A stretch of 64,000 nt of DNA from Bacteroidia bacterium (GTDB taxonomy: Bacteria > Bacteroidota > Bacteroidia > Flavobacteriales_D > Cryomorphaceae). Shown one piece after another: positions 19,114 through 29,180 of this stretch. The notes beneath the pieces were generated by a model that did not search any database, was not told where the DNA came from, and saw nothing but the letters and a program-made list of their open reading frames with translations. Position 1 is the first letter of the stretch; every line of letters starts with the position of its first letter. The position numbers were made by a program, and so were the translations under genes. The stretch covers positions 372,001-436,000 of the forward strand of contig JAUICL010000001.1 in NCBI GenBank assembly GCA_030427905.1. Reading direction: 5' to 3'.

Positions 19114-20592
19114 ATGAGCCCTTTGCGCAAACTTGCTGGTCAGACAGCAATCTACGGTGTAAGTAGCATCCTGGGTCGGGTGATGACCTTCCTTCTCACC
19201 CCTCTTTACACCCGTGTTTTTCTGCGAGAAGAATACGGTGTAGTTACGGAGCTATACGCATGGGTGGCATTTGCCATTGTCATACTGACTTACGGTATGG
19301 AGACCACTTTTTTCCGTTTTGGGAGCAAGGCAGAATCCACGTCTGAAAGAGATACCGTATTCAGCACAGCCTTTATTTCCATTCTCACCTCTACAGCCGT
19401 ATTTGTTGGCTTGGTTTGGATGAATTTAGAAGCTGTTTCCGATGCCCTTCGCTATTCTGGCCACCCCGAGTACATTCTATACTTCACCCTGATCGTAGCG
19501 CTAGATGTGCTCTGCGCCATTCCATTAGCGAGGCTTCGCATGCTTGACAAAGCCATCCCCTTTGCCGCAATTAACCTCATCAGCATTTTCACCTATATCG
19601 GCTTAAACCTATTCTTCTTGATCTACTGTCCATACGCACTCAATGAAAGTGGTTTTGGACACAGTTTTATCAAAAGCATTTACGACCCTTCCTTTGGTAT
19701 AGGGTACATCTTCATCTCAAACTTAATAGCCAGCGGCCTCAAGTTTGTGCTGCTCATACCGTGGATTGGCGGGATCAAAAACGGCTGGAGCTTATCTTTA
19801 TTCAAAAAGCTGATGCCTTACGCTTTTCCGCTCCTACTCTTGGGTGTGGGTGGCATTATCAATGAAACATTTGATCGCGCTTTCTTCACTGAACTCTCAG
19901 GCCTGAGCGAAGAAGCCGCCCGAGTGGAACTGGCTGTTTATGGCGCCTGTTACAAGGTAGCCATGCTCTTGAGTATCGCCATTCAAGCCTATCGATTCGC
20001 CGCTGAGCCTTTTGTGTTCAGCCTATTCGGGCAAGACAATGAAAAGAAAACGCAAGCTGACATCATGAAGTACTACGTGATTGTTGGAGCCTTGATTAGC
20101 CTCGCCATTATGTGTTTTCTAGATTTAGCGCTACTCCTTGTGGGTCCAGAGTTTAGATCAGGAAAAGGCGTAATCCCTATTCTCCTTGCCGCATACCTTT
20201 GCTTCGGTGCTGTATTTAACTTGTCGTTTTGGTACAAGCTAGGCGACAAGACCAAATACGGTGCGGTGATCGCTTTTGTTGGGGCTGGAATAACCGTATT
20301 GCTCAACGTCATCCTCGTTCCCAAAATTGGATACTACGGATCGGCTTGGGCTACCCTAGCTGCCTACCTAGCTATGTTGGTTACATCATTTGCCCTAAGC
20401 CGTAAACATCACCCCATTCCCTACGACTTCAAGGCAATTATGAAATATGTAGGGTTGGCACTGGGCTTGATCATCATTCACCAATTTCTTCAAGATAATA
20501 TGTGGATCAAATATATCTCGGGTATCCTTTTTGTAGGACTATACGCCGTGTATATTTGGACTGCCGAAAAATCAATTTCTAGAGCGCAATGA
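19114..20592 (+). CDS. Polysaccharide flippase (MOP/Wzx-like) membrane protein
   Basis: A 492-aa protein with about 14 hydrophobic helices; the N-terminus [20 protein letters not shown] and the following [14 protein letters not shown] are typical of lipid-linked oligosaccharide flippases of the MOP exporter superfamily. ATG at 19114 is preferred over the in-frame TTG directly before it. It overlaps dut by 4 bp and heads the envelope-related operon, so it probably moves a lipid-linked glycan across the inner membrane; the cargo is unknown. Confidence 0.85.
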   Translation: MSPLRKLAGQTAIYGVSSILGRVMTFLLTPLYTRVFLREEYGVVTELYAWVAFAIVILTYGMETTFFRFGSKAESTSERDTVFSTAFISILTSTAVFVGLVWMNLEAVSDALRYSGHPEYILYFTLIVALDVLCAIPLARLRMLDKAIPFAAINLISIFTYIGLNLFFLIYCPYALNESGFGHSFIKSIYDPSFGIGYIFISNLIASGLKFVLLIPWIGGIKNGWSLSLFKKLMPYAFPLLLLGVGGIINETFDRAFFTELSGLSEEAARVELAVYGACYKVAMLLSIAIQAYRFAAEPFVFSLFGQDNEKKTQADIMKYYVIVGALISLAIMCFLDLALLLVGPEFRSGKGVIPILLAAYLCFGAVFNLSFWYKLGDKTKYGAVIAFVGAGITVLLNVILVPKIGYYGSAWATLAAYLAMLVTSFALSRKHHPIPYDFKAIMKYVGLALGLIIIHQFLQDNMWIKYISGILFVGLYAVYIWTAEKSISRAQ

Positions 20593-21032
20593 CAAGAGTT
20601 GAGCTAATCAATAAATCGAATCACCCAGCACCCAAATACGCCACGCCACTCAGCGCAGGCGTAGACCTCTACGCAAATACCGATGGGCCCATCACCCTGG
20701 AGCCATTGGAGCGCACGCTGGTACCAACAGGGCTCTACATGGCCCTTCCAGAAGGCACAGAAGCCCAAATAAGACCACGCAGTGGCCTGGCATTCAAACA
20801 GGGCTTAACTGTCCTAAATTCACCTGGTACCATTGACGCCGACTACCGGGGAGAAGTGAAAGTATTATTGGTAAATTTGTCGAACAAAAGCGTGACTATC
20901 AGCGATGGAGAGCGCATTGCTCAAATGGTTGTTGCCAAATTTGAAAAAGTAGAATTTAATGAAGTTGAAGAGCTCTCTTCCACTCAGCGTGGTGAAGGGG
21001 GCTTTGGCAGCACTGGAAAAAGCAAGATCTAA
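20589..21032 (+). CDS. dut: dUTP diphosphatase
   Basis: A 147-aa trimeric dUTPase that hydrolyses dUTP to dUMP, limiting uracil in DNA and feeding thymidylate synthesis. All five family motifs are present in order: [42 protein letters not shown] and the P-loop-like [10 protein letters not shown] at the C-terminus. Start codon overlaps the flippase stop (ATGA). The next gene begins 2 nt after its stop. Confidence 0.97.
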   Translation: MTRVELINKSNHPAPKYATPLSAGVDLYANTDGPITLEPLERTLVPTGLYMALPEGTEAQIRPRSGLAFKQGLTVLNSPGTIDADYRGEVKVLLVNLSNKSVTISDGERIAQMVVAKFEKVEFNEVEELSSTQRGEGGFGSTGKSKI

Positions 21033-21034
21033 GC

Positions 21035-22042
21035 ATGAACATTATTATTCCGATGGCGGGAATGGGTAAACGCCTGCGACCGCATACCCTCACTATTCCC
21101 AAACCACTTGTGCCCGTAGCAGGAAAGCCTATTGTACAACACCTCGTTGAAGACATTGCCGCTCTGGTGCCAGACAATGCCATCGATCAAATTGTATTCG
21201 TTACTGGCCGCTTTGGTAAAGAAGCAGAAGAACACCTTATATCTGTTGCTGAATCGCTGGGAGCTGAGGGAAAAATAGCCTACCAAGATGAAGCCCTCGG
21301 TACAGCCCACGCCATCTGGTGCGCGAAGGAAGCGCTCAAGGGAAATACGATTGTGGCCTTTGCCGACACCCTCTTCACTGCCGACTTTAAACTCGACAAT
21401 GAGAAAGATGGCGTGCTATGGGTTAAGCAAATTGAAGATCCATCAGCTTTTGGTGTGGTAACTCTGGATGATGATGGGCACATAACTGGTTTTGTAGAGA
21501 AACCGCAGACCTTTGTGAGTGATCTTGCCATGATCGGCATTTACTACTTCAAGGACGGTGAGAAGTTGGCCGAAGAGATTCAGTATCTCATGGACAACAA
21601 GGTGATGAAAAGTGGTGAGTACCAACTTCCTGATGCCCTACTGCGCATGACACAAAAAGGCTTGAAATTTAGCCCTGGAAAAGTGGGAGAATGGATGGAT
21701 TGCGGAAATCCGAACGTCACCATAGAAACCAACTCAAAAGTTCTCGAGATCAAGTACCCCAAATCGGAGATAGCTGATTCAGCAACGATTGAAAAAGCGG
21801 TTATCATTGACCCTTGTTTTATAGGCGAAGGAGCGGTAATCCGCGAATCTGTCGTTGGCCCTGGAGTCTCTGTCGGAAAGAACGCATCAATTGAACGAAG
21901 TCGAATAGACAACACCATTGTACAAAGCGAAACGCATATTTCGAATCTTTCAACAAGCCACTCCATGATCGGCCATCACGCTAGTGTGACAGGTACCGAA
22001 AAACAGCTCAACGTGGGAGATTACAACCAGTTATCATGCTAA
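21035..22042 (+). CDS. Sugar-phosphate nucleotidyltransferase with C-terminal left-handed beta helix
   Basis: A 335-aa enzyme with the NTP-transferase signature MAGMGKRLRPHTLTIPKPL at the N-terminus, FADTLF as the metal-binding region, and VEKP and WMDCGNP substrate motifs. From about residue 245 hexapeptide-like repeats indicate a left-handed beta helix. It probably makes an NDP-sugar (glucose-1-phosphate thymidylyl- or related uridylyltransferase) for surface glycans, consistent with the neighbouring flippase. The exact nucleotide and sugar are not determinable. It overlaps the next gene by 7 bp. Confidence 0.85.
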   Translation: MNIIIPMAGMGKRLRPHTLTIPKPLVPVAGKPIVQHLVEDIAALVPDNAIDQIVFVTGRFGKEAEEHLISVAESLGAEGKIAYQDEALGTAHAIWCAKEALKGNTIVAFADTLFTADFKLDNEKDGVLWVKQIEDPSAFGVVTLDDDGHITGFVEKPQTFVSDLAMIGIYYFKDGEKLAEEIQYLMDNKVMKSGEYQLPDALLRMTQKGLKFSPGKVGEWMDCGNPNVTIETNSKVLEIKYPKSEIADSATIEKAVIIDPCFIGEGAVIRESVVGPGVSVGKNASIERSRIDNTIVQSETHISNLSTSHSMIGHHASVTGTEKQLNVGDYNQLSC

Positions 22043-23775
22043 AAAGCCTGCGCACATATCATGTTATAGGCTGGCTTTTTGCCGCTTCACTTCTTCTTTC
22101 CTGCCAGTCGAAAAAGGGAGTTGCCGATAGTCAATCGCGAACACAAACTACCCTCTCGGAACAAGATCGACAACTGTTTACAACCGTTTTCATTGACGCT
22201 GGAAAGCAGAAAGTTTTAGGGAACTTCTCAGAAGCGCTTTACCTCTACAAAAAAGCACTCGACATAGACCCAAACAGCGCCGCCACGCAGTTTGAAATTG
22301 CCCGTATTGAAGCGCTTTCAGGAAATTATGGCGCGGCACTGCCCTACGCACAGTCGGCATTTGAAACCGAGCCAGATAATATTTACTACGCCGAATTTTT
22401 AGGCCAGGTATACGCCGAACTTCGCCAACTAGACAAGAGTGCCGAAGTATTTACCAAGCTCCTCGAACACCATCCGGAGGCCTACGACTACTATTTCACA
22501 TTGGGCAATATTCTCTCCGCTCAAGGCAAGTACGACGAAGCCATCAAGCTATACGACGACCTTGAAAATCAGGTTGGTCAAAACGAAGAAATCACCCTTC
22601 AAAAGCAAGTTCTGTATGTGGATATGGGTGACTACGAATCAGCACTCCAAGAAATAGAAGGACTCATAGCTCTTCACCCTGAAGAAGTGCGGTATAAGGG
22701 TATGAAAGCCGAAATTCTTGAAAAAAGTGGTGACCTGAACGGTGCCATTGCTATCTACGAATCTATCCTTGTAGATGACCCCGGAAATGGGCTTGTCCTG
22801 ATCTCGCTCTACGAGATTTACTTTGGCCAGGGTGAGAAGAAAAAGGCTGAAGACTATTTGGCTCGAGCATTTTCTTCGCCCGATTTGAGCATCGATGTGA
22901 AGGTCAATATCCTTCTCAATTATTTGAGCGATCCAGCCTATGCCAACCGCGATGACTACATTGGCGATCTGGCTTCGAGGCTTGAAGATGCGCACCCGAG
23001 AAACGCCAAAACCTTTGCTGTTCAAGGCGATTTATACTTGAATCAGGAGAAGTATAAAGAAGCCCGAACAAGCTTCCGGAAAGCCGTAGAGCTCGATCCC
23101 AACCGCCCACCGATTTGGCAGCAGATCATCACCCTCGATTCTCAGCTCAGCGATTTTGATGCGATGGAATCGGAAAGCGCCGAAGCCATGGAGCTTTTCC
23201 CTGAGCTTCCTGTGTTTTACCTTTTCCATGGAATTGCACTAATCCAAAAAGGAGATGTAGACGGGGCAATCGAATCACTCACCGTTGGTAAGAATTTGGT
23301 CGTTGATAACAATGCTGCCCTAGCCCAGTTTCACGCGTCGCTCGGAGACGCCTACCACACCAAAGGAAACGATAAGAAATCGGATAACTCCTACGAAAGC
23401 GCACTCAAGTACGACCCAAACAATGTGATCGTACTCAACAACTACGCTTACTATCTATCGCTCCGCGGTGAGAATTTGGAAAGGGCCGAAGAAATGGCTA
23501 AAAAAGCCAACAATATCGCCCCGAATGAAGCGACCTTTCAAGACACCTATGCTTGGGTATTGTACCGCCGGGCTAACTATGCCAACGCCCTTTTTTGGAT
23601 TGAAGAAGCCCTCAAAAACGGTGGCAATACCGACCCTGTAGTTTATGAGCACTACGGTGATATTCTTATCAAAATGTCGAAGAAGGAAGAAGCCATTGAA
23701 GCCTGGCAAAAGGCCATAGAGCTAGGTGGCGACAAGGGTCTTCTTCAAGCTAAAATTGACCAGTCTGCACCATGA
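22036..23775 (+). CDS. TPR-repeat lipoprotein
   Basis: A 579-aa lipoprotein: the signal peptide ends in LLLSCQSKK, giving a lipidated Cys at about residue 23. The rest consists of at least a dozen tetratricopeptide repeats with typical patterns such as ALYLYKKALDIDPNSA and ALKYDPNNVIVLNNYAYYLS. It is probably anchored in the periplasm or outer membrane as an assembly scaffold. It sits between the nucleotidyltransferase and the DUF4292 gene with overlaps on both sides, an arrangement common in flavobacteria. Confidence 0.88.
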   Translation: MLKSLRTYHVIGWLFAASLLLSCQSKKGVADSQSRTQTTLSEQDRQLFTTVFIDAGKQKVLGNFSEALYLYKKALDIDPNSAATQFEIARIEALSGNYGAALPYAQSAFETEPDNIYYAEFLGQVYAELRQLDKSAEVFTKLLEHHPEAYDYYFTLGNILSAQGKYDEAIKLYDDLENQVGQNEEITLQKQVLYVDMGDYESALQEIEGLIALHPEEVRYKGMKAEILEKSGDLNGAIAIYESILVDDPGNGLVLISLYEIYFGQGEKKKAEDYLARAFSSPDLSIDVKVNILLNYLSDPAYANRDDYIGDLASRLEDAHPRNAKTFAVQGDLYLNQEKYKEARTSFRKAVELDPNRPPIWQQIITLDSQLSDFDAMESESAEAMELFPELPVFYLFHGIALIQKGDVDGAIESLTVGKNLVVDNNAALAQFHASLGDAYHTKGNDKKSDNSYESALKYDPNNVIVLNNYAYYLSLRGENLERAEEMAKKANNIAPNEATFQDTYAWVLYRRANYANALFWIEEALKNGGNTDPVVYEHYGDILIKMSKKEEAIEAWQKAIELGGDKGLLQAKIDQSAP

Positions 23776-24668
23776 TTCTTCGAATCAAGCATCTCGGTTT
23801 TGCCTTGCTTACACTTATCGCGCTGCAGGGATGTAAAACGCGAAAAGCCATTGAGCAAAGTCCGCTGAGACAGCTCAGTGAAAATGCCATTCTGGAACAG
23901 CTCAAAAAGAACAATTTTGAGTTTAACACCCTGACCGCTAAGCTCACAGCCGATGTGGAGTCTCCGTCGCTGACCGGTGGATTCAAGATAAACATGCGCA
24001 TCGCAAACGACAGCCTAATTTGGATGAGCCTAACTCCCGCTCTTGGCATCGAAGCCGTGCGAATGGTCGTTGAAGAAGACAGCATTCGCTATATCAACAA
24101 GGTCAAAAAAGAGTTCTATGCAGGTGGGTTTTCCACCGTAGATTCCATTCTGAACTACCAGTCGGGGTATAATTTCCTTCAAGATCTATTGGTAGGAAAC
24201 CCGGCCGACATTGAAGCTGGTGAAAAATACACGGCCACAGTAGAAGACTTGCACTACGTTTTGCACACCAAAGTGAAGCGAAATGTCAAAAAAGCGATCG
24301 ATGTAAACCTGAAGAAGGCAACAAGTGAAGACACCCTTTCGTTAGAAGTCGTAAACGAAAAACAATTTGAGAAAGCAACGGAGAAGCACGGAGAAGACGA
24401 CTTGATTCTCAAACGCTATTTCGTTCGCGCTGATGACTTTAGAATAGGTCGAATCATTATCGATGATATCCTCTACCAACGCACCATTCGCATAGAGTAT
24501 GGCGAGTATATCGACTTGAACGGAATCAACTTTCCGCAGCTAATTAAAGTGTTTGTTAGTACTCCCAAAGAAACAGCTAGATTTGACCTTCGCTATACGC
24601 GTATTAAGACCAATGAGCCACAATCCTATCCATTCAAAATTCCTTCTGCTTACAAGGCTATCAATTAA
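23772..24668 (+). CDS. DUF4292 family lipoprotein
   Basis: A 298-aa lipoprotein with the lipobox in LIALQGCKTRK (Cys near residue 17). The body has the beta-rich pattern of DUF4292, related in fold to LolA/LppX-type lipid-binding proteins, e.g. LTADVESPSLTGGFKINMRI and a C-terminal region ending RYTRIKTNEPQSYPFKIPSA. Molecular role unknown. Transport or sensing of an envelope lipid is a fold-based inference. It overlaps the TPR gene by 4 bp and the EnvC-like gene by 56 bp. Confidence 0.85.
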   Translation: MILRIKHLGFALLTLIALQGCKTRKAIEQSPLRQLSENAILEQLKKNNFEFNTLTAKLTADVESPSLTGGFKINMRIANDSLIWMSLTPALGIEAVRMVVEEDSIRYINKVKKEFYAGGFSTVDSILNYQSGYNFLQDLLVGNPADIEAGEKYTATVEDLHYVLHTKVKRNVKKAIDVNLKKATSEDTLSLEVVNEKQFEKATEKHGEDDLILKRYFVRADDFRIGRIIIDDILYQRTIRIEYGEYIDLNGINFPQLIKVFVSTPKETARFDLRYTRIKTNEPQSYPFKIPSAYKAIN

Positions 24669-25863
24669 AAGCCTTCTGCCGGTTTGGTTTCTCTTGGCAT
24701 CGCTGAGCGGTATGGCCCAAGATAAAGCCGAGCTCCAGAAAGAGCGCGACGAGATTTCGAAAAACATAGAGCTCACAAACAAACTGCTTAAGGAAACACG
24801 GTCCAGCCGGAACAAAGAGGAAGGAGAGTTATCGCTTATCAATAAAAAAATCAGTCTTCGAGAAGATCTAATCTCAAGCCTTCGAAGTGAAGTGGCGCTA
24901 TACTCCCGCCGCATAAAAGACAACGAAGCCGAAGTAGAAGAATTGGAAGCGCGAATAGAAACACTCAAGGAGAAGTACGCCAAGGCCATACAGTTTGCTC
25001 AGCGCACCCAGCGCTCCGAAGACAAGCTTATGTACATTTTTGCTTCGCAAGACCTCTACCAGGCCATTCGAAGAATTAGAGCCCTAAAACAATATACCAA
25101 GTATCGTCAGGATCAAGTGGCGCAAATCAAAGAAGCCCAGGCAGAGCTCCAGGCCTTAAATGAGAATATGCAAGCCCTGATCGGAGAGAAGAATGAAGTG
25201 ATGGGCGAAGAACAGAAAGCCAAAGAAGTACTCAATGCCGATTTGGAAGTGAGACAAACCGCTGTTTCGTCCCTTAAACAAGAAGAGAATAAACTGTCTA
25301 AAAAACTTAAGCAGCAAGAACGACAGCGCAACAAGCTCAACAAAGAGATACAGCGCATCATCGAAGAAGAAATCAGAGCCAGCAAGAAAAACAACGCTGG
25401 AACCTTTGAATTGACGCCCGAAGCAGCAGCCCTTTCAGCTAGCTTCGAATCGAACAAAGGAAAATTGCCCTGGCCGGTTGAACGCGGTGTTATTACCTCC
25501 AAATTTGGAAACAATCCCCACCCTGTCTTGGCGGGAATCACAGTGCCCAACAATGGAATCGACATAGCAACGAGCTCAAATGCCATCGTTCGCAGTGTGT
25601 TCAAAGGAACCGTTTCAGCGGTTTTTAGTATTCCAGGAGCTGGACAAAACGTGATCATAAACCACGGTGGGTACCGCAGCGTGTACTCTAATCTTCAAGA
25701 AGTTCTGGTCACAAAAGGCCAGGAAATTGAGAGCAAACAATCAATCGGGAGCGTGCTTACAGATGAGAATACGGGTAAGACAGAAGCCCACCTCGAAATC
25801 TGGAAAGTGGACTCAAACGGCACCACCAAACAAAATCCGGCGACTTGGCTCTACAAACAGTAG
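24613..25863 (+). CDS. EnvC-like murein hydrolase activator (coiled coil plus LytM domain)
   Basis: A 416-aa exported protein from the ATG at 24613, with a signal peptide ending SLSGMAQ. Two long coiled-coil segments (about residues 36-270, rich in Lys, Glu and Arg) precede a C-terminal M23/LytM domain starting at WPVERGVITSKFG. The zinc ligands appear degenerate: NNGIDIAT replaces the HxxxD motif and AHLEIW replaces HLHFE. That pattern is typical of EnvC-type activators of amidases rather than active endopeptidases. An upstream in-frame extension to 24553 lacks signal-peptide logic. Confidence 0.88.
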   Translation: MSHNPIHSKFLLLTRLSIKSLLPVWFLLASLSGMAQDKAELQKERDEISKNIELTNKLLKETRSSRNKEEGELSLINKKISLREDLISSLRSEVALYSRRIKDNEAEVEELEARIETLKEKYAKAIQFAQRTQRSEDKLMYIFASQDLYQAIRRIRALKQYTKYRQDQVAQIKEAQAELQALNENMQALIGEKNEVMGEEQKAKEVLNADLEVRQTAVSSLKQEENKLSKKLKQQERQRNKLNKEIQRIIEEEIRASKKNNAGTFELTPEAAALSASFESNKGKLPWPVERGVITSKFGNNPHPVLAGITVPNNGIDIATSSNAIVRSVFKGTVSAVFSIPGAGQNVIINHGGYRSVYSNLQEVLVTKGQEIESKQSIGSVLTDENTGKTEAHLEIWKVDSNGTTKQNPATWLYKQ

Positions 25864-25882
25864 TGGTCTGATGCCAATTTTG

Positions 25883-25890
25883 TAGTTTTG
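25883..25890 (+). promoter_or_regulatory. -7 element upstream of tatA
   Basis: TAGTTTTG matches TAnnTTTG, 14 nt before the tatA ATG in the 41-nt gap after the EnvC-like gene, suggesting an internal promoter. No -33 TTG at normal spacing. Confidence 0.4.
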
Positions 25891-25904
25891 TAAAAAATTT
25901 ACGC

Positions 25905-26096
25905 ATGCAGCTATCCATTCTCTTAGGATTTGTTGGCCCTTGGCAAATCGCCCTTGTTGTGGTTTTGATCCTTCTGCTCTTTGGTGGAAAGAAAATTCCA
26001 GAAATGATGCGTGGGCTAGGCCGTGGAATGAAAGAATTTAAGGACGCTTCGAAAGAAGACACTGATTCTGGAAAATCGAATTCTGACGACGCTTAA
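25905..26096 (+). CDS. tatA: Sec-independent protein translocase subunit TatA/TatE
   Basis: A 63-aa protein with a short periplasmic N-terminus, one transmembrane helix (about residues 8-25), the conserved FGGKKIPEMMRGLGRGMKEF hinge and amphipathic helix, and an acidic polar tail. This is TatA architecture; it forms the pore for folded proteins in the twin-arginine pathway. TatC is not in the window. Confidence 0.93.
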   Translation: MQLSILLGFVGPWQIALVVVLILLLFGGKKIPEMMRGLGRGMKEFKDASKEDTDSGKSNSDDA

Positions 26097-26110
26097 AACA
26101 TCCTAAGCTC

Positions 26111-27544
26111 TTGACTACTTACCGTTCTCTGCAAGAAATTCGCAAAGACCTTACTGCTGGAAGTATCACGCTCACCCAGTTGGTGGAGTCTTACCTATCA
26201 AACATTGACGCAAGCTCTGATCTCAATATTTTTCTCGAAGTTTTTGGGGAAGAAGCATTGGAACGCGCCAAAGAAATCGAAGCCAAATGGCAAGCGGGAA
26301 CAGCCGGAAGGTTGGCGGGGGCAGTCATCGCGATAAAAGACAACATCTGCTACGCCGGACATCGAGTAGGAGCTTCTTCCAAAATACTAGAAGGGTTTGA
26401 GTCACTGTTTACATCCACTGCTCTTCAGCGACTTATAGATGAAGACGCAATCGTAATTGGACGTGTGAACTGCGACGAATTTGCCATGGGTGGATCGAAT
26501 GAAAACTCAGCATACGGCAACGTTAAAAACCCGCTTGACCCTGAATTTGTTCCGGGTGGATCATCTGGCGGATCTGCTGCAGCTGTAGCAGCCGATTGCT
26601 GCCTGATTTCTTTGGGTAGCGACACGGGTGGATCTATTCGCCAACCGGCTTCGTTCTGTGGAATAGTCGGAGCAAAACCGACGTACGGCCGCATTAGCCG
26701 CCACGGACTCATCGCCTTCGCTTCTTCTTTTGATCAAATCGGGCCTTTTGCCCACAGCGCAGAAGACGCAGGGCTTGCCATGGAAATCATGTCAGGTCAA
26801 GACCACATGGACACCACCTCGAGCAGCGTGGATGTAACACCCTTGTCAGAAGCTAAGCTTCCCAAAAAGCTCAAGATTGGTTTTGTAAAGGAATGCCTCG
26901 ACAGCGAAGCCATTAATTCAGAAGTTCGAGACCGTCATTCTGCCCTGATTGAGCAACTCAAAAGTGAAGGGCACGAAGTAGAGGCCGTGAGCCTAAAAGA
27001 GCTAGACTACCTGGTGCCAACATACTACGTTCTCACCACCGCCGAGGCTTCTTCGAATCTTTCTCGCTACGACGGGATCCACTACGGTCACCGCAGCCCG
27101 GAAGCCACCGACATCGAATCGACTTACCGCAAGAGCCGAACGGAAGGCTTTGGCCCTGAAGTAAAACGCCGAATCATGCTCGGAACCTTCGTGCTAAATG
27201 CTGGATACTACGACGCTTACTACGCTAAAGCACAAAAGGTAAGACGAGTAATCAAGGAGAAGACAGATGCCTTTTTCGAGAAGTACGACTTGCTTCTTTC
27301 TCCCACTACACCGCATACGGCCTTTAAGTTCGGCGCCAAGTCAGATGACCCGATCCAAATGTATCTGGAAGACATCTTTACGGTTCACGCCAACTTATCC
27401 GGAAATCCAGCCGTCTCTGTTCCGCTTTTCAAGCACAGCAATGGACTGCCGTTTGGAACTCAGATTATGGCTCCAGTTTTCAAAGAAGCGGAGATGATGC
27501 AGGTGGCGCACAACTTAATGAACACAGTCGCGTTAAAAGGATAG
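26111..27544 (+). CDS. gatA: Asp-tRNA(Asn)/Glu-tRNA(Gln) amidotransferase subunit A
   Basis: A 477-aa amidase subunit that releases ammonia from glutamine for GatB-dependent transamidation of mischarged tRNA. The amidase-signature triad is visible: Lys in AVIAIKDNI, the Ser in the GGSSGGSAAAVAA loop, and the nucleophile Ser in SDTGGSIRQPASF. YGRISRHGLIAFASSFDQIG is GatA-typical. The open frame has no ATG near the expected N-terminus, and the TTG at 26111 is the best start. A gltX of the type able to charge tRNA-Gln is encoded at 44.7-46.3 kb. Confidence 0.95.
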   Translation: MTTYRSLQEIRKDLTAGSITLTQLVESYLSNIDASSDLNIFLEVFGEEALERAKEIEAKWQAGTAGRLAGAVIAIKDNICYAGHRVGASSKILEGFESLFTSTALQRLIDEDAIVIGRVNCDEFAMGGSNENSAYGNVKNPLDPEFVPGGSSGGSAAAVAADCCLISLGSDTGGSIRQPASFCGIVGAKPTYGRISRHGLIAFASSFDQIGPFAHSAEDAGLAMEIMSGQDHMDTTSSSVDVTPLSEAKLPKKLKIGFVKECLDSEAINSEVRDRHSALIEQLKSEGHEVEAVSLKELDYLVPTYYVLTTAEASSNLSRYDGIHYGHRSPEATDIESTYRKSRTEGFGPEVKRRIMLGTFVLNAGYYDAYYAKAQKVRRVIKEKTDAFFEKYDLLLSPTTPHTAFKFGAKSDDPIQMYLEDIFTVHANLSGNPAVSVPLFKHSNGLPFGTQIMAPVFKEAEMMQVAHNLMNTVALKG

Positions 27545-27650
27545 CGACCTGCACTTTTCAGAACACCCTTCAAGGCGTAATTTTATTCGATTATTTAGTA
27601 ACCTACCGAGTACGTTTTTGCGTATAGGTTCTAACCCCTTAACTCTATCT

Positions 27651-29180
27651 ATGAAAACCATAGGTCTATTCGCCGTTTCCACTTTTTTGCTCTTCTCGGT
27701 TCATTCGAAGGCACACAAGTCTTTACCGAGCAACCCAAACGATAGCACCAAGACTATAGTCGATACTGTCGCTGTGGAGATTCAGGAAGACAATCCGGTG
27801 CTTGTGGCGCTAGATGATCTCTGGCTGAGCGAACAGCTCTCGTGGAGTACATTCGATACAGATACTTCCTGCCTAAACATTCATGGTTTTTCAAAAGAAG
27901 AAATTCCAGAATACCCAGACTCGGTAATTGCCGCTAGACTTTACGGGCTCAATGCGCAAACGCCAATGAATCTGGACTACAACAGGTATGTAAAGGCCTT
28001 TATCAACCTTTACACCAACAAGCGTCGTGACGTTACTTCGCGTGTACTTGGACTCGCCGAGCTCTACTACCCTATGTTCGAAGAAAAGCTCGACCAGTTT
28101 GATATCCCCCTTGAGCTAAAGCACTTAGCCGTCGTAGAATCTGCCTTGAACCCTTCAGCTCGCTCACATGTGGGCGCTACGGGGCTTTGGCAGTTTATGT
28201 ACAGCACTGGAAAGATTTACGACCTCAACGTCACCTCGTATACCGACGACCGCAGAGACCCATACAAGAGTACGGTGGCTGCTTGCAGATACATGCAGTT
28301 TCTCTACGGGATGTACGGTGACTGGAATTTGGTTTTGGCTGCCTACAATTCGGGGCCGGGTAATGTAAACAAAGCTATTCGCCGTTCGGGTGGACACCGC
28401 GACTATTGGAAAATACGCCCTTACCTTCCTAGAGAAACAAGAGGCTACGTGCCTGCTTTCATCGCTGTAAACTACACGATGAACTTCGCCGCAGAACACA
28501 ATCTTTACCCTGTTGAACCCTTATTTGTTCATGCCCAGATCGACACGCTAAACGTCTGTCAACGCGCTACATTCGACCAAATATCTCACTTCACAGGGGT
28601 GGAAGTCAAAGAGCTGGAAGTGCTAAACCCTTCGCTCAAAAAGAATATCATTCCCGAATCAAAAACTTGTCACACGCTTTACATTCCTTCTTCGGCAGTG
28701 GGGGCATTCTTAGCCAATGAAGATAGCCTCTACGAATATCAAAAAGACGCTCCACAAGCTGTAAACGGATACGTGGTAAACGAAGAAATCACATACTACA
28801 AAGTTCGCTCGGGCGATGTATTGGGCGTCATTGCAGAGCGTAATGGCGTGACGGTTACGCAAATTCGGGAGTGGAACAATCTGCGCAGCAGTCGCATTTA
28901 CCCGGGTCAACGCCTTGAAATTCACTCTACCAAAAAGGTGAAAGTGGACAGCGCCACAGCTAAAGCCACAGAAGAGAAAAAGAGTGAAGGTGGCACGAAA
29001 TCTGTAGTGGAAACGAGCGGAAATGTTGACTACTACACCATCAGAAGCGGAGATACGCTCTGGGATATTGCCAAGACTTATCCAGGTGTTACCGTCAACG
29101 ATATTAAACGCGTAAACACGGGTGTAAATTACAACAGGTTGAAGCCCGGCCAGAAAATTAAAATTCCGAAAAAGTCATGA
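27651..29180 (+). CDS. MltD-like membrane-bound lytic transglycosylase with two LysM domains
   Basis: A 509-aa exported enzyme; the ATG at 27651 gives a good signal peptide, whereas an upstream in-frame start at 27618 does not. The SLT domain has the catalytic Glu in LAVVESALNP followed by GATGLWQFM and the AAYNSGPGNV motif. Two C-terminal LysM repeats (YYKVRSGDVLGVIAERNGV and YYTIRSGDTLWDIAKTY) bind peptidoglycan. It should cleave glycan strands to 1,6-anhydro-muropeptides during growth or recycling. Its stop overlaps the DUF4837 start. Confidence 0.92.
   Translation: MKTIGLFAVSTFLLFSVHSKAHKSLPSNPNDSTKTIVDTVAVEIQEDNPVLVALDDLWLSEQLSWSTFDTDTSCLNIHGFSKEEIPEYPDSVIAARLYGLNAQTPMNLDYNRYVKAFINLYTNKRRDVTSRVLGLAELYYPMFEEKLDQFDIPLELKHLAVVESALNPSARSHVGATGLWQFMYSTGKIYDLNVTSYTDDRRDPYKSTVAACRYMQFLYGMYGDWNLVLAAYNSGPGNVNKAIRRSGGHRDYWKIRPYLPRETRGYVPAFIAVNYTMNFAAEHNLYPVEPLFVHAQIDTLNVCQRATFDQISHFTGVEVKELEVLNPSLKKNIIPESKTCHTLYIPSSAVGAFLANEDSLYEYQKDAPQAVNGYVVNEEITYYKVRSGDVLGVIAERNGVTVTQIREWNNLRSSRIYPGQRLEIHSTKKVKVDSATAKATEEKKSEGGTKSVVETSGNVDYYTIRSGDTLWDIAKTYPGVTVNDIKRVNTGVNYNRLKPGQKIKIPKKS

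Noticed and set aside
24540-24989. Minus-strand 149-codon frame across the DUF4292/EnvC junction
   Set aside because: Antisense to two well-supported genes, with no domain signal.
27611-27620. TACGTTTTTG as promoter of the MltD-like gene
   Set aside because: The spacer between TA and TTTG is 4 nt rather than 2 and there is no -33 element; not listed.
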